From: Elusimicrobiales bacterium
Lineage (GTDB): Bacteria; Elusimicrobiota; Elusimicrobia; Elusimicrobiales; UBA9959
Reading direction: 5' to 3'
Length of the DNA: 34,118 nucleotides
NCBI GenBank assembly: GCA_023701245.1
Contig: JAMPXK010000024.1
Span: forward strand, 1 to 34,118
In this document: piece by piece, positions 1 through 9,635 of the stretch
Layout of the letters: every line of letters begins with the position of its first letter
Numbering within the stretch: the first letter of the stretch is position 1
Program-made: the position numbers and the translations under genes
Notes under the pieces: model-generated
The model's database searches: none
Seen by the model: only the letters and a program-made list of their open reading frames with translations
Told to the model about the DNA's origin: nothing

Positions 1-2
1 AC

Positions 3-572
3 CTCCTGCTCTTCAAAGGCGAGGCCGCCTATAACGGCTGGGTGGAACTGCTGCTGTCCAACCCGGTCACCCCCCTGCTGGAAGTGGGCCTGCTTTTCAT
101 CTTTATAGCCCACATCGTAACCGGCGTCTGGGTGCGCATAGAGGACTTTATCAACGCCCCGCGCGGCTACGAGGCCCGCAAGTGGCAGGGCGGCCGCACC
201 ATCGGCTCGGCCACCATGCTCTACACGGCGGCGGCCATCCTGGCCTACCTGGTCTACCACCTGCTCACCTTCCGCTTCGTGGACCACTCCATGGGGTTCT
301 ACCAGATGGTCACCTCCGCCTTCCGCAGCCCGGTCTTCGTGGGCGTTTACATAGCCGGCGCGGCGGCGCTGGCGCTGCACCTCAGCCACGGCATGCAGAG
401 CGCCTTCCAGACGCTGGGGGTCTCGCATCCCAAGTACACGCCGATCATAAAAGCCGGCGGCCTGCTGGTAGGCGTCTCCATGACGGGCTTCGCGCTGATC
501 TCGCTTTACTACCTGGCCGGGCTTGACCTGAAGGCGGCCGAACTAGGCGCCCAGATAGTGGTCATAAAATAA
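3..572 (+). CDS. sdhC: Succinate dehydrogenase/fumarate reductase cytochrome b subunit (5' truncated by window)
   Basis: This is the membrane anchor that carries b-type heme and passes electrons between the quinone pool and the SdhAB catalytic pair. The reading frame is open back to the first bases of the window, so the GTG at 42 is not a true start and the N-terminus is missing; 189 residues are visible. Hydrophobic helices alternate with His-containing segments (HIVTG near the start, YHLL, and HLSHGMQ about two thirds in), as in the diheme b558 family of single-subunit anchors found in Bacteroidota, Campylobacterota and relatives. The partners follow directly at 596 (sdhA) and 2511 (sdhB), 23 bp downstream of this stop. 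Whether the complex runs as dehydrogenase or fumarate reductase cannot be read from sequence. Family assignment is firm because of context; the symbol is by analogy. Confidence 0.88.
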   Translation, partial: LLLFKGEAAYNGWVELLLSNPVTPLLEVGLLFIFIAHIVTGVWVRIEDFINAPRGYEARKWQGGRTIGSATMLYTAAAILAYLVYHLLTFRFVDHSMGFYQMVTSAFRSPVFVGVYIAGAAALALHLSHGMQSAFQTLGVSHPKYTPIIKAGGLLVGVSMTGFALISLYYLAGLDLKAAELGAQIVVIK

Positions 573-595
573 CCGCAGCACCTTTTGGAGGGAAC

Positions 596-2509
<1,914 letters not shown>

Positions 2510-2510
2510 C

Positions 2511-3278
2511 ATGACCAGCTCTAAGAACTTCTCCGTTACCATCCGCGTGTGGCGCCAGGCCGGCCCGGCCGAGCCGGGCAAGATGGTTTCCTACAAGGTC
2601 GCCAGCGTGTCCCCGGACATGTCCTTCCTGGAAATGCTGGACATCCTCAACGACGACCTGATCCGCAAGGGCGGCGCCCCTATCGCGTTTGAAAGCGACT
2701 GCCGCGAGGGCATCTGCGGCTGCTGCGGCCTGGTGGTGAACGGCGACGTGCACGGCCCGGACGAGCACTCCACGGTCTGCCAGCTGCACATGCGGCGCTT
2801 CAGGGACGGCGACGTGATCACGGTGGAACCATGGCGCGTTAAAAGCTTCCCGGTGCTCAAGGACCTGGTGGTGGACCGTTCCGCCCTGGACCGCATCATG
2901 GCGGCGGGCGGCTTCGTGTCCGTCAACACCGGCGCGGCGCCCGACGCCAACGCCATCCCCGTGGAAAAGGCCAGGGCCGAAGAGGCGATGGACGCGGCGG
3001 CCTGCATAGGCTGCGGCGCCTGCGTGGCGTCCTGTCCCAACGGGGCGGCCATGCTGTTCACCGGAGCCAAGATCTCGCAGCTGGCGCTGCTGCCGCAGGG
3101 CGGCCCGGAGCGGGCCGACCGCGCGCTCAACATGGTGGCGGCCATGGACAAGGCCGGGTTCGGCAACTGCACCAACGAGTACGAGTGCGAGGCGGTCTGT
3201 CCCAAGGAAGTAAAGGTTTCCAATATAGCCCGCATGAACCGCGAGTTCCTGCTGGCCAACCTGTTCTCTAAGAAGTAA
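2511..3278 (+). CDS. sdhB: Succinate dehydrogenase/fumarate reductase iron-sulfur subunit
   Basis: Electron-transfer subunit with three Fe-S clusters linking the flavoprotein to the heme anchor. In the 255 residues the [2Fe-2S] ligands are visible as Cys64, Cys69, Cys72 and Cys90 (CREGICGCC, then STVC). The ferredoxin-like half has [12 protein letters not shown] (Cys165, 168, 171, 175) and a second set at Cys220, Cys226 and Cys230 ([17 protein letters not shown]), as expected for the [4Fe-4S] and [3Fe-4S] clusters. There is an extra Cys71 next to Cys72, which is unusual but leaves the ligand spacing intact. The start ATG is separated by one base from the sdhA stop, implying translational coupling. 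A small hairpin (3286-3305) and a large structured element (3310-3446) follow the stop. Confidence 0.96.
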   Translation: MTSSKNFSVTIRVWRQAGPAEPGKMVSYKVASVSPDMSFLEMLDILNDDLIRKGGAPIAFESDCREGICGCCGLVVNGDVHGPDEHSTVCQLHMRRFRDGDVITVEPWRVKSFPVLKDLVVDRSALDRIMAAGGFVSVNTGAAPDANAIPVEKARAEEAMDAAACIGCGACVASCPNGAAMLFTGAKISQLALLPQGGPERADRALNMVAAMDKAGFGNCTNEYECEAVCPKEVKVSNIARMNREFLLANLFSKK

Positions 3279-3285
3279 GTATAGG

Positions 3286-3305
3286 GGGCTCCATCGGGGG
3301 AGCCC
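3286..3305 (+). terminator. Hairpin just after sdhB (attenuator or processing stem)
   Basis: A 7-bp perfect stem GGGCTCC / GGAGCCC (3286-3292 with 3299-3305) with a 6-base loop starts 8 bases after the sdhB stop. It is not followed by a T-run, so it is not a standard intrinsic terminator; it may stabilise the sdh mRNA 3' end or be part of the structured element that starts five bases later. Confidence 0.4.
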
Positions 3306-3309
3306 GGAC

Positions 3310-3446
3310 GTGGACGGCGCAGGGGGCCGGGTTAGCAAAACCCTGTCGGAAGGCGAGGCTTGCGTAAGCGCCGAGCCTGAGACAGGGAAGCGCGCGCACG
3401 GTGTGCGCGACGCTGGTTTTGCGCTCCGGCCCCCTGTGCCGCCCAC
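3310..3446 (+). ncRNA. Candidate structured RNA / long imperfect palindrome (three-way junction)
   Basis: Seen directly: arms 3310-3330 and 3426-3446 pair over 21 positions with one A-C mismatch and one G-U pair; after a small internal loop (GTTA / GCT) pairing resumes perfectly for 8 bp (GCAAAACC 3335-3342 with GGTTTTGC 3415-3422). Inside are two further helices. One is CTGTC 3343-3347 with GACAG 3381-3385, capped by AGGCT 3356-3360 with AGCCT 3374-3378 and a GTAA (GNRA-type) tetraloop at 3364-3367. The other is AGCG+CGCGCAC 3389-3399 with GTGCGCG+CGCT 3403-3414, with one bulged A. Only three bases separate the inner helices. The element ends 23 bases before the fumarase ATG. Possible roles, all inferred: a 5' UTR regulator of fumarase, an intercistronic stabiliser, an independent small RNA, or a mobile palindrome. 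No family was recognised. Confidence 0.5.
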
Positions 3447-3469
3447 ACCAGCAGCCTTAAGGGACCTAT

Positions 3470-5089
3470 ATGCCTGAATTCAAGTATTCCGAACTCTTCC
3501 AGAACGCCGCGCCGAAGACCAAGTTCCGCCTCATCTCCAAAGAAGGCGTGACGGTGGCCCGTGACGGCGGGCGCGAGATCCTGGAGATCGCGCCCGAAGC
3601 CCTTACCCGCCTGGCGCGCGAAGCCGTAAAGGAAGTTTCCTTCCTCCTGCGCCGCGCCCACAACGAACAGGTGGCCGCGATCTTCGCGGACCCGGAAGCC
3701 TCCGAGAACGACAAATTCGTGGCGTACTGCATGCTGGAGAACGCCGCCATCTCCGCCAATTTCCAGCTGCCGTTCTGCCAGGACACCGGTACGGCCACCA
3801 TAGTGGCGAAAAAAGGCGAACAGGTCTGGACCCGTTCCAACGACGAAGAACTGCTGGCCCGCGGCGTATGGGAGGCCTACACCGGGGAGAACCTGCGCTA
3901 CTCGCAGACCCTGGCCCTGGACATGTACCGGGAGCGGAATTCCGGCGACAACCTGCCCGCGCAGGTGGATATCTACGCCAGGCCCGGCATGGCCTACGAC
4001 TTCCTGTTCGTCACCAAGGGCGGCGGGTCCGCCAACAAGACCATGCTCTTCCAGGAGACCAAGGCCACGCTGACCCCGGAAAAACTCAAGCCTTTCCTGG
4101 TGGAAAAGATGAAGGCCCTGGGCACGGCGGCCTGCCCGCCTTACCACATAGCTTTCGTCATAGGCGGCACCTCCGCCGAGATGTGCCTTAAGACCGTCAA
4201 GCTGGCCTCCACCGGCTACCTCGACGGCCTGCCGGACAGCCCCGGCGAAACCGGCCGCGCCTTCCGCGACAAGGCGCTGGAAGCCGAACTGCTGGCGGCC
4301 TCGCGGACCCTCGGCTACGGCGCCCAGTTCGGCGGCAAATATTTCGCCCACGACGTGCGCGTGGTGCGCCTGCCGCGCCACGGCGCTTCGGCGCCCATAG
4401 GCCTGGGCGTTTCCTGCTCGGCCGACCGCAACGTCCTGGCCCGCATAGACCGGGAAGGCCTGTGGCTGGAAGAACTGGACAGGCAGCCCGGCAGCCTGAT
4501 CCCCAAAGCTGTCCGTGCGAAATTCTCCTCCTGTTCCAGCTGCGTCCTGGTAGACCTCAACAAGCCGATGAAGGAGATCCAGGCGCAGCTGTCCCGGCAC
4601 CCGATCGGCACGCGGCTGGCCCTCAGCGGCCGCATAGTGGTGGCGCGCGACCTGGCGCACGCCAAATTCAAGGAACTGCTGGACGCCGGCGGGGAACTGC
4701 CCGGCTACCTGAAGCGGCACCCCGTCTATTACGCCGGCCCCGCCAAAACCCCGGAAGGCAAACCCTCGGGGTCCTTCGGTCCCACCACGGCCGGCCGCAT
4801 GGACTCCTACGTGGACCTGCTGCAGGCCAAGGGCGCCTCCCTGGTGATGATAGCCAAGGGCAACCGCTCCCGCGCCGTGACCGACGCCTGCAAAAAGCAC
4901 GGCGGTTTCTACCTGGGCTCTCCCGGCGGCCCCGCGGCCCTGCTGGCGGAGCGCAATATCCGCAAGGTAGAGGTCCTGGACTACCCTGAACTGGGCATGG
5001 AGGCGGTCTGGGCCATAGACGTGGAGGATTTTCCGGCCTTCATCCTGGTGGACGACAAGGGCGGGGATTTCTTCGACCGGGCCAGATAG
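3470..5089 (+). CDS. fumA: Class I (iron-sulfur) fumarate hydratase, single chain
   Basis: Interconverts fumarate and L-malate with an oxygen-sensitive [4Fe-4S] cluster. At 539 residues it has the length of the fused single-polypeptide class I enzymes (FumA/FumB type). The N-terminal alpha-like part contains [11 protein letters not shown] (Cys103) and [12 protein letters not shown]; further cluster Cys candidates lie in GVSCSADRN and in [11 protein letters not shown]. The C-terminal beta-like part begins after [10 protein letters not shown] and carries [15 protein letters not shown] and MIAKGNRS, the substrate-binding region. The ATG at 3470 follows TTAAGGGACC, a moderate ribosome site. It lies 191 bp after sdhB, with the structured element 3310-3446 between, so it may be co-transcribed with sdh or controlled separately. 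Related class I hydratases act on tartrate or mesaconate; adjacency to sdhCAB favours fumarase. Confidence 0.92.
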   Translation: MPEFKYSELFQNAAPKTKFRLISKEGVTVARDGGREILEIAPEALTRLAREAVKEVSFLLRRAHNEQVAAIFADPEASENDKFVAYCMLENAAISANFQLPFCQDTGTATIVAKKGEQVWTRSNDEELLARGVWEAYTGENLRYSQTLALDMYRERNSGDNLPAQVDIYARPGMAYDFLFVTKGGGSANKTMLFQETKATLTPEKLKPFLVEKMKALGTAACPPYHIAFVIGGTSAEMCLKTVKLASTGYLDGLPDSPGETGRAFRDKALEAELLAASRTLGYGAQFGGKYFAHDVRVVRLPRHGASAPIGLGVSCSADRNVLARIDREGLWLEELDRQPGSLIPKAVRAKFSSCSSCVLVDLNKPMKEIQAQLSRHPIGTRLALSGRIVVARDLAHAKFKELLDAGGELPGYLKRHPVYYAGPAKTPEGKPSGSFGPTTAGRMDSYVDLLQAKGASLVMIAKGNRSRAVTDACKKHGGFYLGSPGGPAALLAERNIRKVEVLDYPELGMEAVWAIDVEDFPAFILVDDKGGDFFDRAR

Positions 5090-5092
5090 CGC

Positions 5093-5121
5093 TTGTGCGC
5101 GGCCGGGTTTATTTATATATT
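5093..5121 (+). promoter_or_regulatory. Predicted sigma-70-like promoter for the ankyrin/pilin pair
   Basis: TTGTGC (5093-5098) and TATATT (5116-5121) are spaced by 17 bases and lie 18-46 bases before the ATG at 5139. The -35 box starts four bases after the fumarase stop, so the next pair of genes can be transcribed independently. The predicted leader is only about ten bases and contains no clear Shine-Dalgarno site. Confidence 0.4.
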
Positions 5122-5138
5122 TGCCTAGTACGTTACAT

Positions 5139-5831
5139 ATGATACGCAGAACGCGCTGGCAGTCCCTTACCGCCCTGGCCCTCCTGGCCGCGCTCGCGGC
5201 CGGCTGCGACATACCCCTGGGCCCGCCTCAGGAGCGCATGTTCAAGGCCGCCAAGAACGGCTACGTAAGCAACATGCGCCGCATGCTCGGTTCCGGCATA
5301 GACCCGGATATTTCCGACCAGGCCGGCTGGACCCCGCTGATGTGGGCCGCCGCCAAGGACAATACCGACATCATAAAACTGCTGCTCTCCCGCGGCGCCA
5401 AGCTGGAAGCCCGCAACGGCAAAGGCGAAACCCCGCTGCATATCGCCGCGCGGTGGAGCCGCCTGGACACGATCCGGTTCCTGATCTCCGCCGGCGCCCG
5501 CACGGAGCCCCTGGACCGCCTGGGCTGGCCGCCCATGATGTGGGCCGCCATGCAGGGCCGCACCGAAGTAGTGCGCGCCCTGGCCGAAGGCGGCGCCAAC
5601 ATGGAATTCCGCGACACCAACGGCAACACCCCCCTGATGATGGCCGCCAACCGCGGCCGCACCGAAACCGTAAAAGCCCTGCTGGACCTGGGCGCCAACC
5701 CTTTCAAGGCCAATAAGGACGGGCAGACCGCCGCGGACGTGGCCGTCGCCAGCGGCTACCAGGACCTGGCGGCGCTACTCCGCGGAGAGCAGCCGCAGAA
5801 GCCCGCCGCCCGCCGGAGGAGAAGACAATGA
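5139..5831 (+). CDS. Ankyrin-repeat lipoprotein
   Basis: 230 residues starting at the ATG at 5139; an in-frame TTG at 5121 overlaps the predicted -10 box and is less likely. The N-terminus is a lipoprotein signal: basic MIRRTR, a hydrophobic stretch, then LAAGC with the lipidated Cys at 23, followed by Asp, which in enterobacteria would favour inner-membrane retention. From about residue 32 to 220 there are five to six ankyrin repeats, recognisable by TPLMWAA, TPLHIAA, PPMMWAA, TPLMMAA and the LL..GA helix ends. The protein ends with a basic ARRRRRQ tail. It is likely a periplasmic-facing or membrane-bound protein-protein interaction module; the partner is unknown. Its stop overlaps the start of the pilin-like gene (ATGA), suggesting coupled expression and perhaps a shared role in the envelope. 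Confidence 0.85.
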   Translation: MIRRTRWQSLTALALLAALAAGCDIPLGPPQERMFKAAKNGYVSNMRRMLGSGIDPDISDQAGWTPLMWAAAKDNTDIIKLLLSRGAKLEARNGKGETPLHIAARWSRLDTIRFLISAGARTEPLDRLGWPPMMWAAMQGRTEVVRALAEGGANMEFRDTNGNTPLMMAANRGRTETVKALLDLGANPFKANKDGQTAADVAVASGYQDLAALLRGEQPQKPAARRRRRQ

Positions 5832-6265
5832 GCCGTGACCGAGAAGGTTTCACATTGATAGAACTGATGGTGATCCTGGCCATCATGGGCATCCTGGCCG
5901 GCATAGCCGTGATCCGGTTCGGCGGTGTGCTGGAGAAGGCCAAAGAGGGAGCCACCCGCGGCGCCCTCGGCTCCCTGCGCTCCGCCCTCAATATTTACTA
6001 CGGCGACAACTCGCTTTATCCCTCCGACGACCTGTCCTCCCTGGTGGAGAACAAGAAATACATCGACAACCTGCCGCTGGTCAAACTGCCGGGCACCACG
6101 CACCCGGAGAACCGCCATGTAAGCGTAGGCGCCAGCACGGCGGCGGCCGTCACGGACACCGGCGGCTGGGCCTACGTCAACGACCCGGCTTCGGCCTCTT
6201 TCGGCACCCTGCTGATAAACTGCAGCCACGCGGACTCCAAAGGCAAGTCCTGGGCCGAGCAGTAA
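5828..6265 (+). CDS. Type IV pilin-like / pseudopilin protein
   Basis: 145 residues with a class III (prepilin) signal: short charged leader MSRDREG cleaved before Phe8, then [18 protein letters not shown], including the conserved Glu at mature position 5. The hydrophobic N-terminal helix is followed by a soluble domain containing [22 protein letters not shown], which resembles GspG/PilE-like pseudopilins. It should be processed by a prepilin peptidase and assembled in a type IV pilus or type II secretion-like fibre; no other pilus gene is in the window, so it is an orphan subunit here. The ATG overlaps the TGA of the ankyrin lipoprotein, and GGAGGAG inside that gene is its ribosome site. Whether it is a major pilin, minor pilin or pseudopilin cannot be decided; no disulfide pair typical of major pilins is obvious. 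Confidence 0.88.
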   Translation: MSRDREGFTLIELMVILAIMGILAGIAVIRFGGVLEKAKEGATRGALGSLRSALNIYYGDNSLYPSDDLSSLVENKKYIDNLPLVKLPGTTHPENRHVSVGASTAAAVTDTGGWAYVNDPASASFGTLLINCSHADSKGKSWAEQ

Positions 6266-6286
6266 CAATTCCCCCCGCGGCCCAGT

Positions 6287-6314
6287 CGTACATTTTTCCG
6301 CCAAAAGGTATAAT
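6287..6314 (+). promoter_or_regulatory. Predicted promoter of argF
   Basis: A perfect TATAAT (6309-6314) lies 52 bases upstream of the argF ATG, with a weak -35 CGTACA (6287-6292) at 16-base spacing. The predicted leader of about 45 bases ends in AAAGGAGAATTAAA, a strong ribosome site. No arginine-repressor palindrome was recognised. Confidence 0.5.
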
Positions 6315-6366
6315 ATTTACTCGGCGGGCGCTTTCAGATCCCCCCGTAACACAAAGGAGAATTAAA

Positions 6367-7371
6367 ATGGGCTTCAACCTGCGGAACAAGAACTTCCTCA
6401 AAGAACTGGATTTCACCAAAGAAGAACTGGTTTTCCTCCTGAAACTTTCCAAAGACCTCAAGGCCGCCAAGTACGCCGGCACCGAGCAGCGGCGCCTCGT
6501 CGGCAAGAACATCGCCCTCATTTTCGAAAAGACCTCCACCCGCACCCGCTGCGCCTTCGAAGTGGCCGCGCACGACCAGGGCGCGCACGTGACCTACCTG
6601 GAACCCTCCGGTTCCCAGATGGGCCACAAGGAGACCGTGAAAGACACCGCGCGCGTGCTGGGCCGCATGTACGACGGCATAGAGTACCGCGGTTTCGGCC
6701 AGGAGATCGTGGAAGAGCTGGCGAAGTACGCCGGCGTGCCGGTGTGGAACGGCCTCACCAACCAGTGGCACCCGACGCAGATGCTGGCCGACGTGCTCAC
6801 CATGACCGAGCACTGCTCCAAACCCCTCGAGAAGATAGCCTACGCCTACGTGGGCGACGCGCGCTTCAACATGGGCCGCTCGCTGCTCGTCATAGGCGCC
6901 ATCCTTGGCATGGACGTGCGCATAGGCGCGCCCAAAGGCCTGCAGCCCGACGCCGACCTGATAGAGAAGTGCCGTGAGATCGCCAAGACCTCGGGCGCCC
7001 GCATCACCATTACAGCCAACGCGGCGCAGGCCGTCAAAGGCGCCGACTTCATCCACACCGACGTGTGGGTCAGCATGGGCGAGGCCAAGGAAGTGTGGGC
7101 CGAGCGCATCAAGCTGCTCAAGCCCTACCAGGTCACCCCGGCGCTCATGAAAAAGTCCGGCAATAAGAACGTGAAATTCATGCACTGCCTGCCGGCCTTC
7201 CACAACGCCGACACCAAGGTGGGCAAGCAGGTAAGCGAGCAGTTCGGCCTTAAGAACGGCATCGAGGTGACCGAAGACGTGTTCGAGTCCCCGGCCTGCA
7301 TCGCCTTCGACCAGGCCGAGAACCGCATGCACACCATCAAAGCGGTGATGGTGGCCACCCTCGGCTGCTGA
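6367..7371 (+). CDS. argF: Ornithine carbamoyltransferase
   Basis: Forms citrulline from ornithine and carbamoyl phosphate in arginine synthesis (or the reverse in catabolic pathways). The 334 residues carry all family signatures: carbamoyl-phosphate loop STRTR (57-61), HPTQ (135-138), ornithine-loop DVWVSMGE (232-239) and the catalytic HCLPAFH (273-279). The N-terminal [21 protein letters not shown] and the length fit OTC rather than aspartate, putrescine or acetylornithine carbamoyltransferases. The start ATG has a strong AAAGGAG site. It is monocistronic, with its own -10 box and a strong terminator (7395-7427), and no other arginine gene is close, so the anabolic or catabolic role is not settled by context. 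Confidence 0.96.
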   Translation: MGFNLRNKNFLKELDFTKEELVFLLKLSKDLKAAKYAGTEQRRLVGKNIALIFEKTSTRTRCAFEVAAHDQGAHVTYLEPSGSQMGHKETVKDTARVLGRMYDGIEYRGFGQEIVEELAKYAGVPVWNGLTNQWHPTQMLADVLTMTEHCSKPLEKIAYAYVGDARFNMGRSLLVIGAILGMDVRIGAPKGLQPDADLIEKCREIAKTSGARITITANAAQAVKGADFIHTDVWVSMGEAKEVWAERIKLLKPYQVTPALMKKSGNKNVKFMHCLPAFHNADTKVGKQVSEQFGLKNGIEVTEDVFESPACIAFDQAENRMHTIKAVMVATLGC

Positions 7372-7394
7372 CCTGCCCAGCCGCCCCAAAAAGA

Positions 7395-7427
7395 ACGGCC
7401 TGCCGCTGAGCGGCAGGCCGTTTTTTT
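7395..7427 (+). terminator. Strong intrinsic terminator after argF, probably bidirectional
   Basis: A 12-bp perfect stem (7395-7406 with 7410-7421, loop TGA) is followed by seven T on the plus strand. An A-run upstream (7388-7392) gives T's on the minus strand too, so it can also stop the converging transporter gene that ends at 7464. Confidence 0.9.
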
Positions 7428-7463
7428 ATATCCCGAACCGGTCCTTTTCCGGACGCGCGCGGT

Positions 7464-8378
7464 TCAGCCGGCTTTGGCCGGCTCGGCCGGTACCTGCCCC
7501 CCGCCCTGGCGCCGCACCAGCCGCGTCACCCAGTAGGCGCCGGCCAGCGCCAGGCACAAACCCAGCACCTGGTAGCCCTGTATCTTTTCTATGCCCAAAA
7601 CGTGGGACAGGATGGCCGTCAGCACCGGGTAGCACAGCACTATGGCTGTGGCCTTGGAGAGGTCCATATTGAGGATGGCCTTGTACCAGAGAATATTGTT
7701 GAACGCCGTCAGCACCACACCCCAGGCCAGCACTATGGAGACCACCCGCAGCGTAGGCTCGAACTGCGCCACCGGCATGAAGAAGCCCAGCAGAAAGACC
7801 GGCAGGATGCCCAGCGTGGCGAACAGGGTGCGCGCGGAAGCCACGAACACGTGCGACAGGTCCTTCGGCAGTTTTTTACTGAACAGGTGCGATATCTGGT
7901 ACATCAGCGGCACCGCCAGTACTATCAGGTCTCCCGTCCAGCGCATGGTGAAGCGTTCTTTGAAAGCTATCAGCATGGTGCCGGCCAGCACCAGCCCGGT
8001 GCCGAACAGCTGGCTGCCGCAGATCTTCTCCCGCAGGAACAGGCGCGACAGGATGACGGTGTACACCGCCTCCACCTGGCCCAGGATGGCCGCGTTGGCG
8101 GGCGTGGTATAGTTCAGCGCCATCACCAGCGCCGCGATGGGCAGCGCGCTGCCGAAAAACCCGATGGCCAGCAGCCGCGGCCACAGGTCGCGGCGGAAAT
8201 AGAGCGCAAAAGCCTTGTTGCGGACGGCCCAGGGGATGAAACAGGCGAACCCTATACCCGACCCGGCCAGCGCGAACAGCGGCGGCGAGATGCGGCCCGC
8301 CGCCAGGAACCCCAGGATGGGAATGAAGGAATTGATGCAGACATTGAGCCAGATGGCTCCCAGTGGAGTAATGTTCAT
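7464..8378 (-). CDS. EamA/DMT-family transporter
   Basis: A 304-residue inner-membrane protein with about ten hydrophobic helices in two homologous halves, the layout of the drug/metabolite transporter (EamA/RhaT) superfamily. The first half contains PIAALVMALNYTTPANAAILGQVEAVYTVILSRLFLREK and the second LSKATAIVLCYPVLTAILSHVLG, the end-of-repeat motifs usual in EamA proteins. The C-terminal tail is basic (RLVRRQGGGQ). Substrate cannot be predicted; family members export amino acids, metabolites or nucleotide sugars. It is transcribed divergently from the phosphoesterase gene with only 32 bases between start codons, in which lies the AT palindrome 8383-8398. It converges on argF across a shared terminator. 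Confidence 0.88.
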   Translation of the reverse strand: MNITPLGAIWLNVCINSFIPILGFLAAGRISPPLFALAGSGIGFACFIPWAVRNKAFALYFRRDLWPRLLAIGFFGSALPIAALVMALNYTTPANAAILGQVEAVYTVILSRLFLREKICGSQLFGTGLVLAGTMLIAFKERFTMRWTGDLIVLAVPLMYQISHLFSKKLPKDLSHVFVASARTLFATLGILPVFLLGFFMPVAQFEPTLRVVSIVLAWGVVLTAFNNILWYKAILNMDLSKATAIVLCYPVLTAILSHVLGIEKIQGYQVLGLCLALAGAYWVTRLVRRQGGGQVPAEPAKAG

Positions 8379-8382
8379 CGCC

Positions 8383-8398
8383 TTAATTATATAATTAA
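8383..8398. promoter_or_regulatory. Divergent AT palindrome with overlapping -10 boxes
   Basis: A perfect 16-base palindrome holds TATAAT on the plus strand (8390-8395) and, by symmetry, TATAAT on the minus strand (8391-8386). It sits between start codons at 8378 (minus) and 8411 (plus), so each predicted transcript would have a leader of only some ten bases. It could act as a divergent promoter core or an operator; matching -35 boxes inside the flanking genes were not evident. Confidence 0.45.
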
Positions 8399-8410
8399 CC
8401 CAAGGACACC

Positions 8411-9520
8411 ATGAAACAACATCACTTCCTCCCCGTCTTCATAGCCCTCGTCGTTTTTTACGTCGGCCTGCACTTCTACGCCGCCCGCTGGCTCACCCGC
8501 AGCTTCGGGCTTTCGCAGACCGCCGCGGCCGCCCTGCGCGTGACGCTGCTGTGCGCGGCCTTCCTCTCCCCCTTCACCATGTTCCTCAAGCGCCAGTACC
8601 ACACCCCGGTGCTGGAGGCCTTCTACGCCGCCGGCTACGCCTGGATGGGCGTCATTCTGATAGCCGCTTTTATCTTCCTGTTGTCGGACCTGGCCGCCCT
8701 GCCGCTGCGCCGCTGGCTGCCGGCCGTCACCCACCTGCCGCGCCTGACCCTGGGCGCCCTGGCCTGCATCCTGGCCTGGTCGCTTTACGGCGGGCTGAAG
8801 AATACGCCTCTCAAAGAAGTGCTGCTGCCCGTGCCCGGCCTGCCGCCTTCGCTGGACGGGCTCAGGATAGCCCAGATCTCCGACATGCACGTGGACTCCG
8901 GCTGGAAACTGCGGCAGTTCAACGCCCTGGTAGGCGCCGTCAACGCCGCCAACCCCGACCTGATCCTGATAACCGGCGACCTGATAGACCCGGGGCTCAC
9001 CTGCCGCGAGGACCTGCGCGATTCCATAGCCGGCCTGCGCAGCCGCCTGGGCATTTACGGCGTCTTGGGCAACCATGAATACTACTACGGCCTGGACAAG
9101 GCCATGGCTTGCTACCAGGCCTTCGGCATAAGACTGCTGAAGAACGAAACGGCGGACCTGGGAGACCTGAAGCTGATAGGTTTCGGGGACGTCCACACCG
9201 AAAATCTTTCCGGCGCCTATGTCAGCGACCTGCTGGCCAAGGCCGGCAACGGCAAGTTCCGCCTGGTCATGACCCACCAGCCGGTCTATTACCCGGAAAT
9301 TGCCGCGGCCGGGGCCGGCCTGACCCTGTCCGGCCATACCCACCGCGGCCAGATCTTCCCCTTCCACATCTTCACGCGGCTCGCCTATAAGTATTTTTAC
9401 GGCCTGTACCGTATAAATAACAGCGCGTTCTACGTGACGTCCGGCGCCGGCACCTGGGGCCCTCCCCTGCGCTGGCTGGCCGCCGCCGAAGTGCCGCTGA
9501 TAACCCTGAAGAAACAATAG
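8411..9520 (+). CDS. Membrane-anchored calcineurin-like metallophosphoesterase
   Basis: 369 residues. The first ~130 hold four hydrophobic segments (about 5-22, 38-57, 75-92 and 110-128). The remainder is a binuclear-metal phosphoesterase domain: D158-x-H160 in ISDMHVD, GD at 189-190 in LITGDLID, GNHE at 220-223, H289 in MTHQP and GHTH at 308-311. All expected metal ligands are present, so it should be an active hydrolase. The arrangement matches the YkuE / TMEM62-like class, for which lipid pyrophosphate (UDP-diacylglucosamine-like) or other phosphoester substrates are known or suspected; the substrate here is not predictable. The ATG follows CAAGGACACC. It has its own divergent promoter region, and a GC-rich hairpin (9555-9576) lies downstream. 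Confidence 0.9.
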   Translation: MKQHHFLPVFIALVVFYVGLHFYAARWLTRSFGLSQTAAAALRVTLLCAAFLSPFTMFLKRQYHTPVLEAFYAAGYAWMGVILIAAFIFLLSDLAALPLRRWLPAVTHLPRLTLGALACILAWSLYGGLKNTPLKEVLLPVPGLPPSLDGLRIAQISDMHVDSGWKLRQFNALVGAVNAANPDLILITGDLIDPGLTCREDLRDSIAGLRSRLGIYGVLGNHEYYYGLDKAMACYQAFGIRLLKNETADLGDLKLIGFGDVHTENLSGAYVSDLLAKAGNGKFRLVMTHQPVYYPEIAAAGAGLTLSGHTHRGQIFPFHIFTRLAYKYFYGLYRINNSAFYVTSGAGTWGPPLRWLAAAEVPLITLKKQ

Positions 9521-9524
9521 GTCC

Positions 9525-9544
9525 AAAGGGCCTAGCCGGGCCTA
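9525..9544 (+). repeat. AAAGGGCCTA motif copy 1 with a second GGGCCTA half
   Basis: AAAGGGCCTA (9525-9534) is followed by a second GGGCCTA (9538-9544) exactly ten bases after the first GGGCCTA, one helical turn. It lies in the spacer 92 bases upstream of the exported-protein gene at 9636. Related copies are at 12690-12717 and 14631-14661. Confidence 0.5.
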
Positions 9545-9554
9545 GTCTATTTAA

Positions 9555-9576
9555 CGCGGGGCCTCTGGGCCCCGCG
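9555..9576 (+). terminator. GC-rich hairpin after the phosphoesterase gene
   Basis: CGCGGGGCC / GGCCCCGCG form a 9-bp perfect stem with a TCTG loop. The only T-run (TTTTT) comes 11 bases later, so termination is plausible but not textbook. Confidence 0.5.
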
Positions 9577-9580
9577 AACC

Positions 9581-9608
9581 TTGCCGTTTTTGCCCGCTGT
9601 GATAAACT
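9581..9608 (+). promoter_or_regulatory. Predicted promoter for the exported NlpC/P60-like gene
   Basis: TTGCCG (9581-9586) and TAAACT (9603-9608) are spaced by 16 bases, 28 bases before the ATG at 9636; GCAAGGAGAAACGC gives a good ribosome site. Confidence 0.4.
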
Positions 9609-9635
9609 ATAGGTGTAGCGAGCAAGGAGAAACGC

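Noticed and set aside
3310-3446. Known riboswitch class (cobalamin, SAM, TPP)
   Set aside because: None of the conserved boxes I know for these classes is visible, so I left the element unnamed.
3332-5212. 626-residue open frame on the minus strand opposite the fumarase gene
   Set aside because: The fumarase on the plus strand has clear family motifs; the opposite frame is compositionally biased and runs through the structured element.
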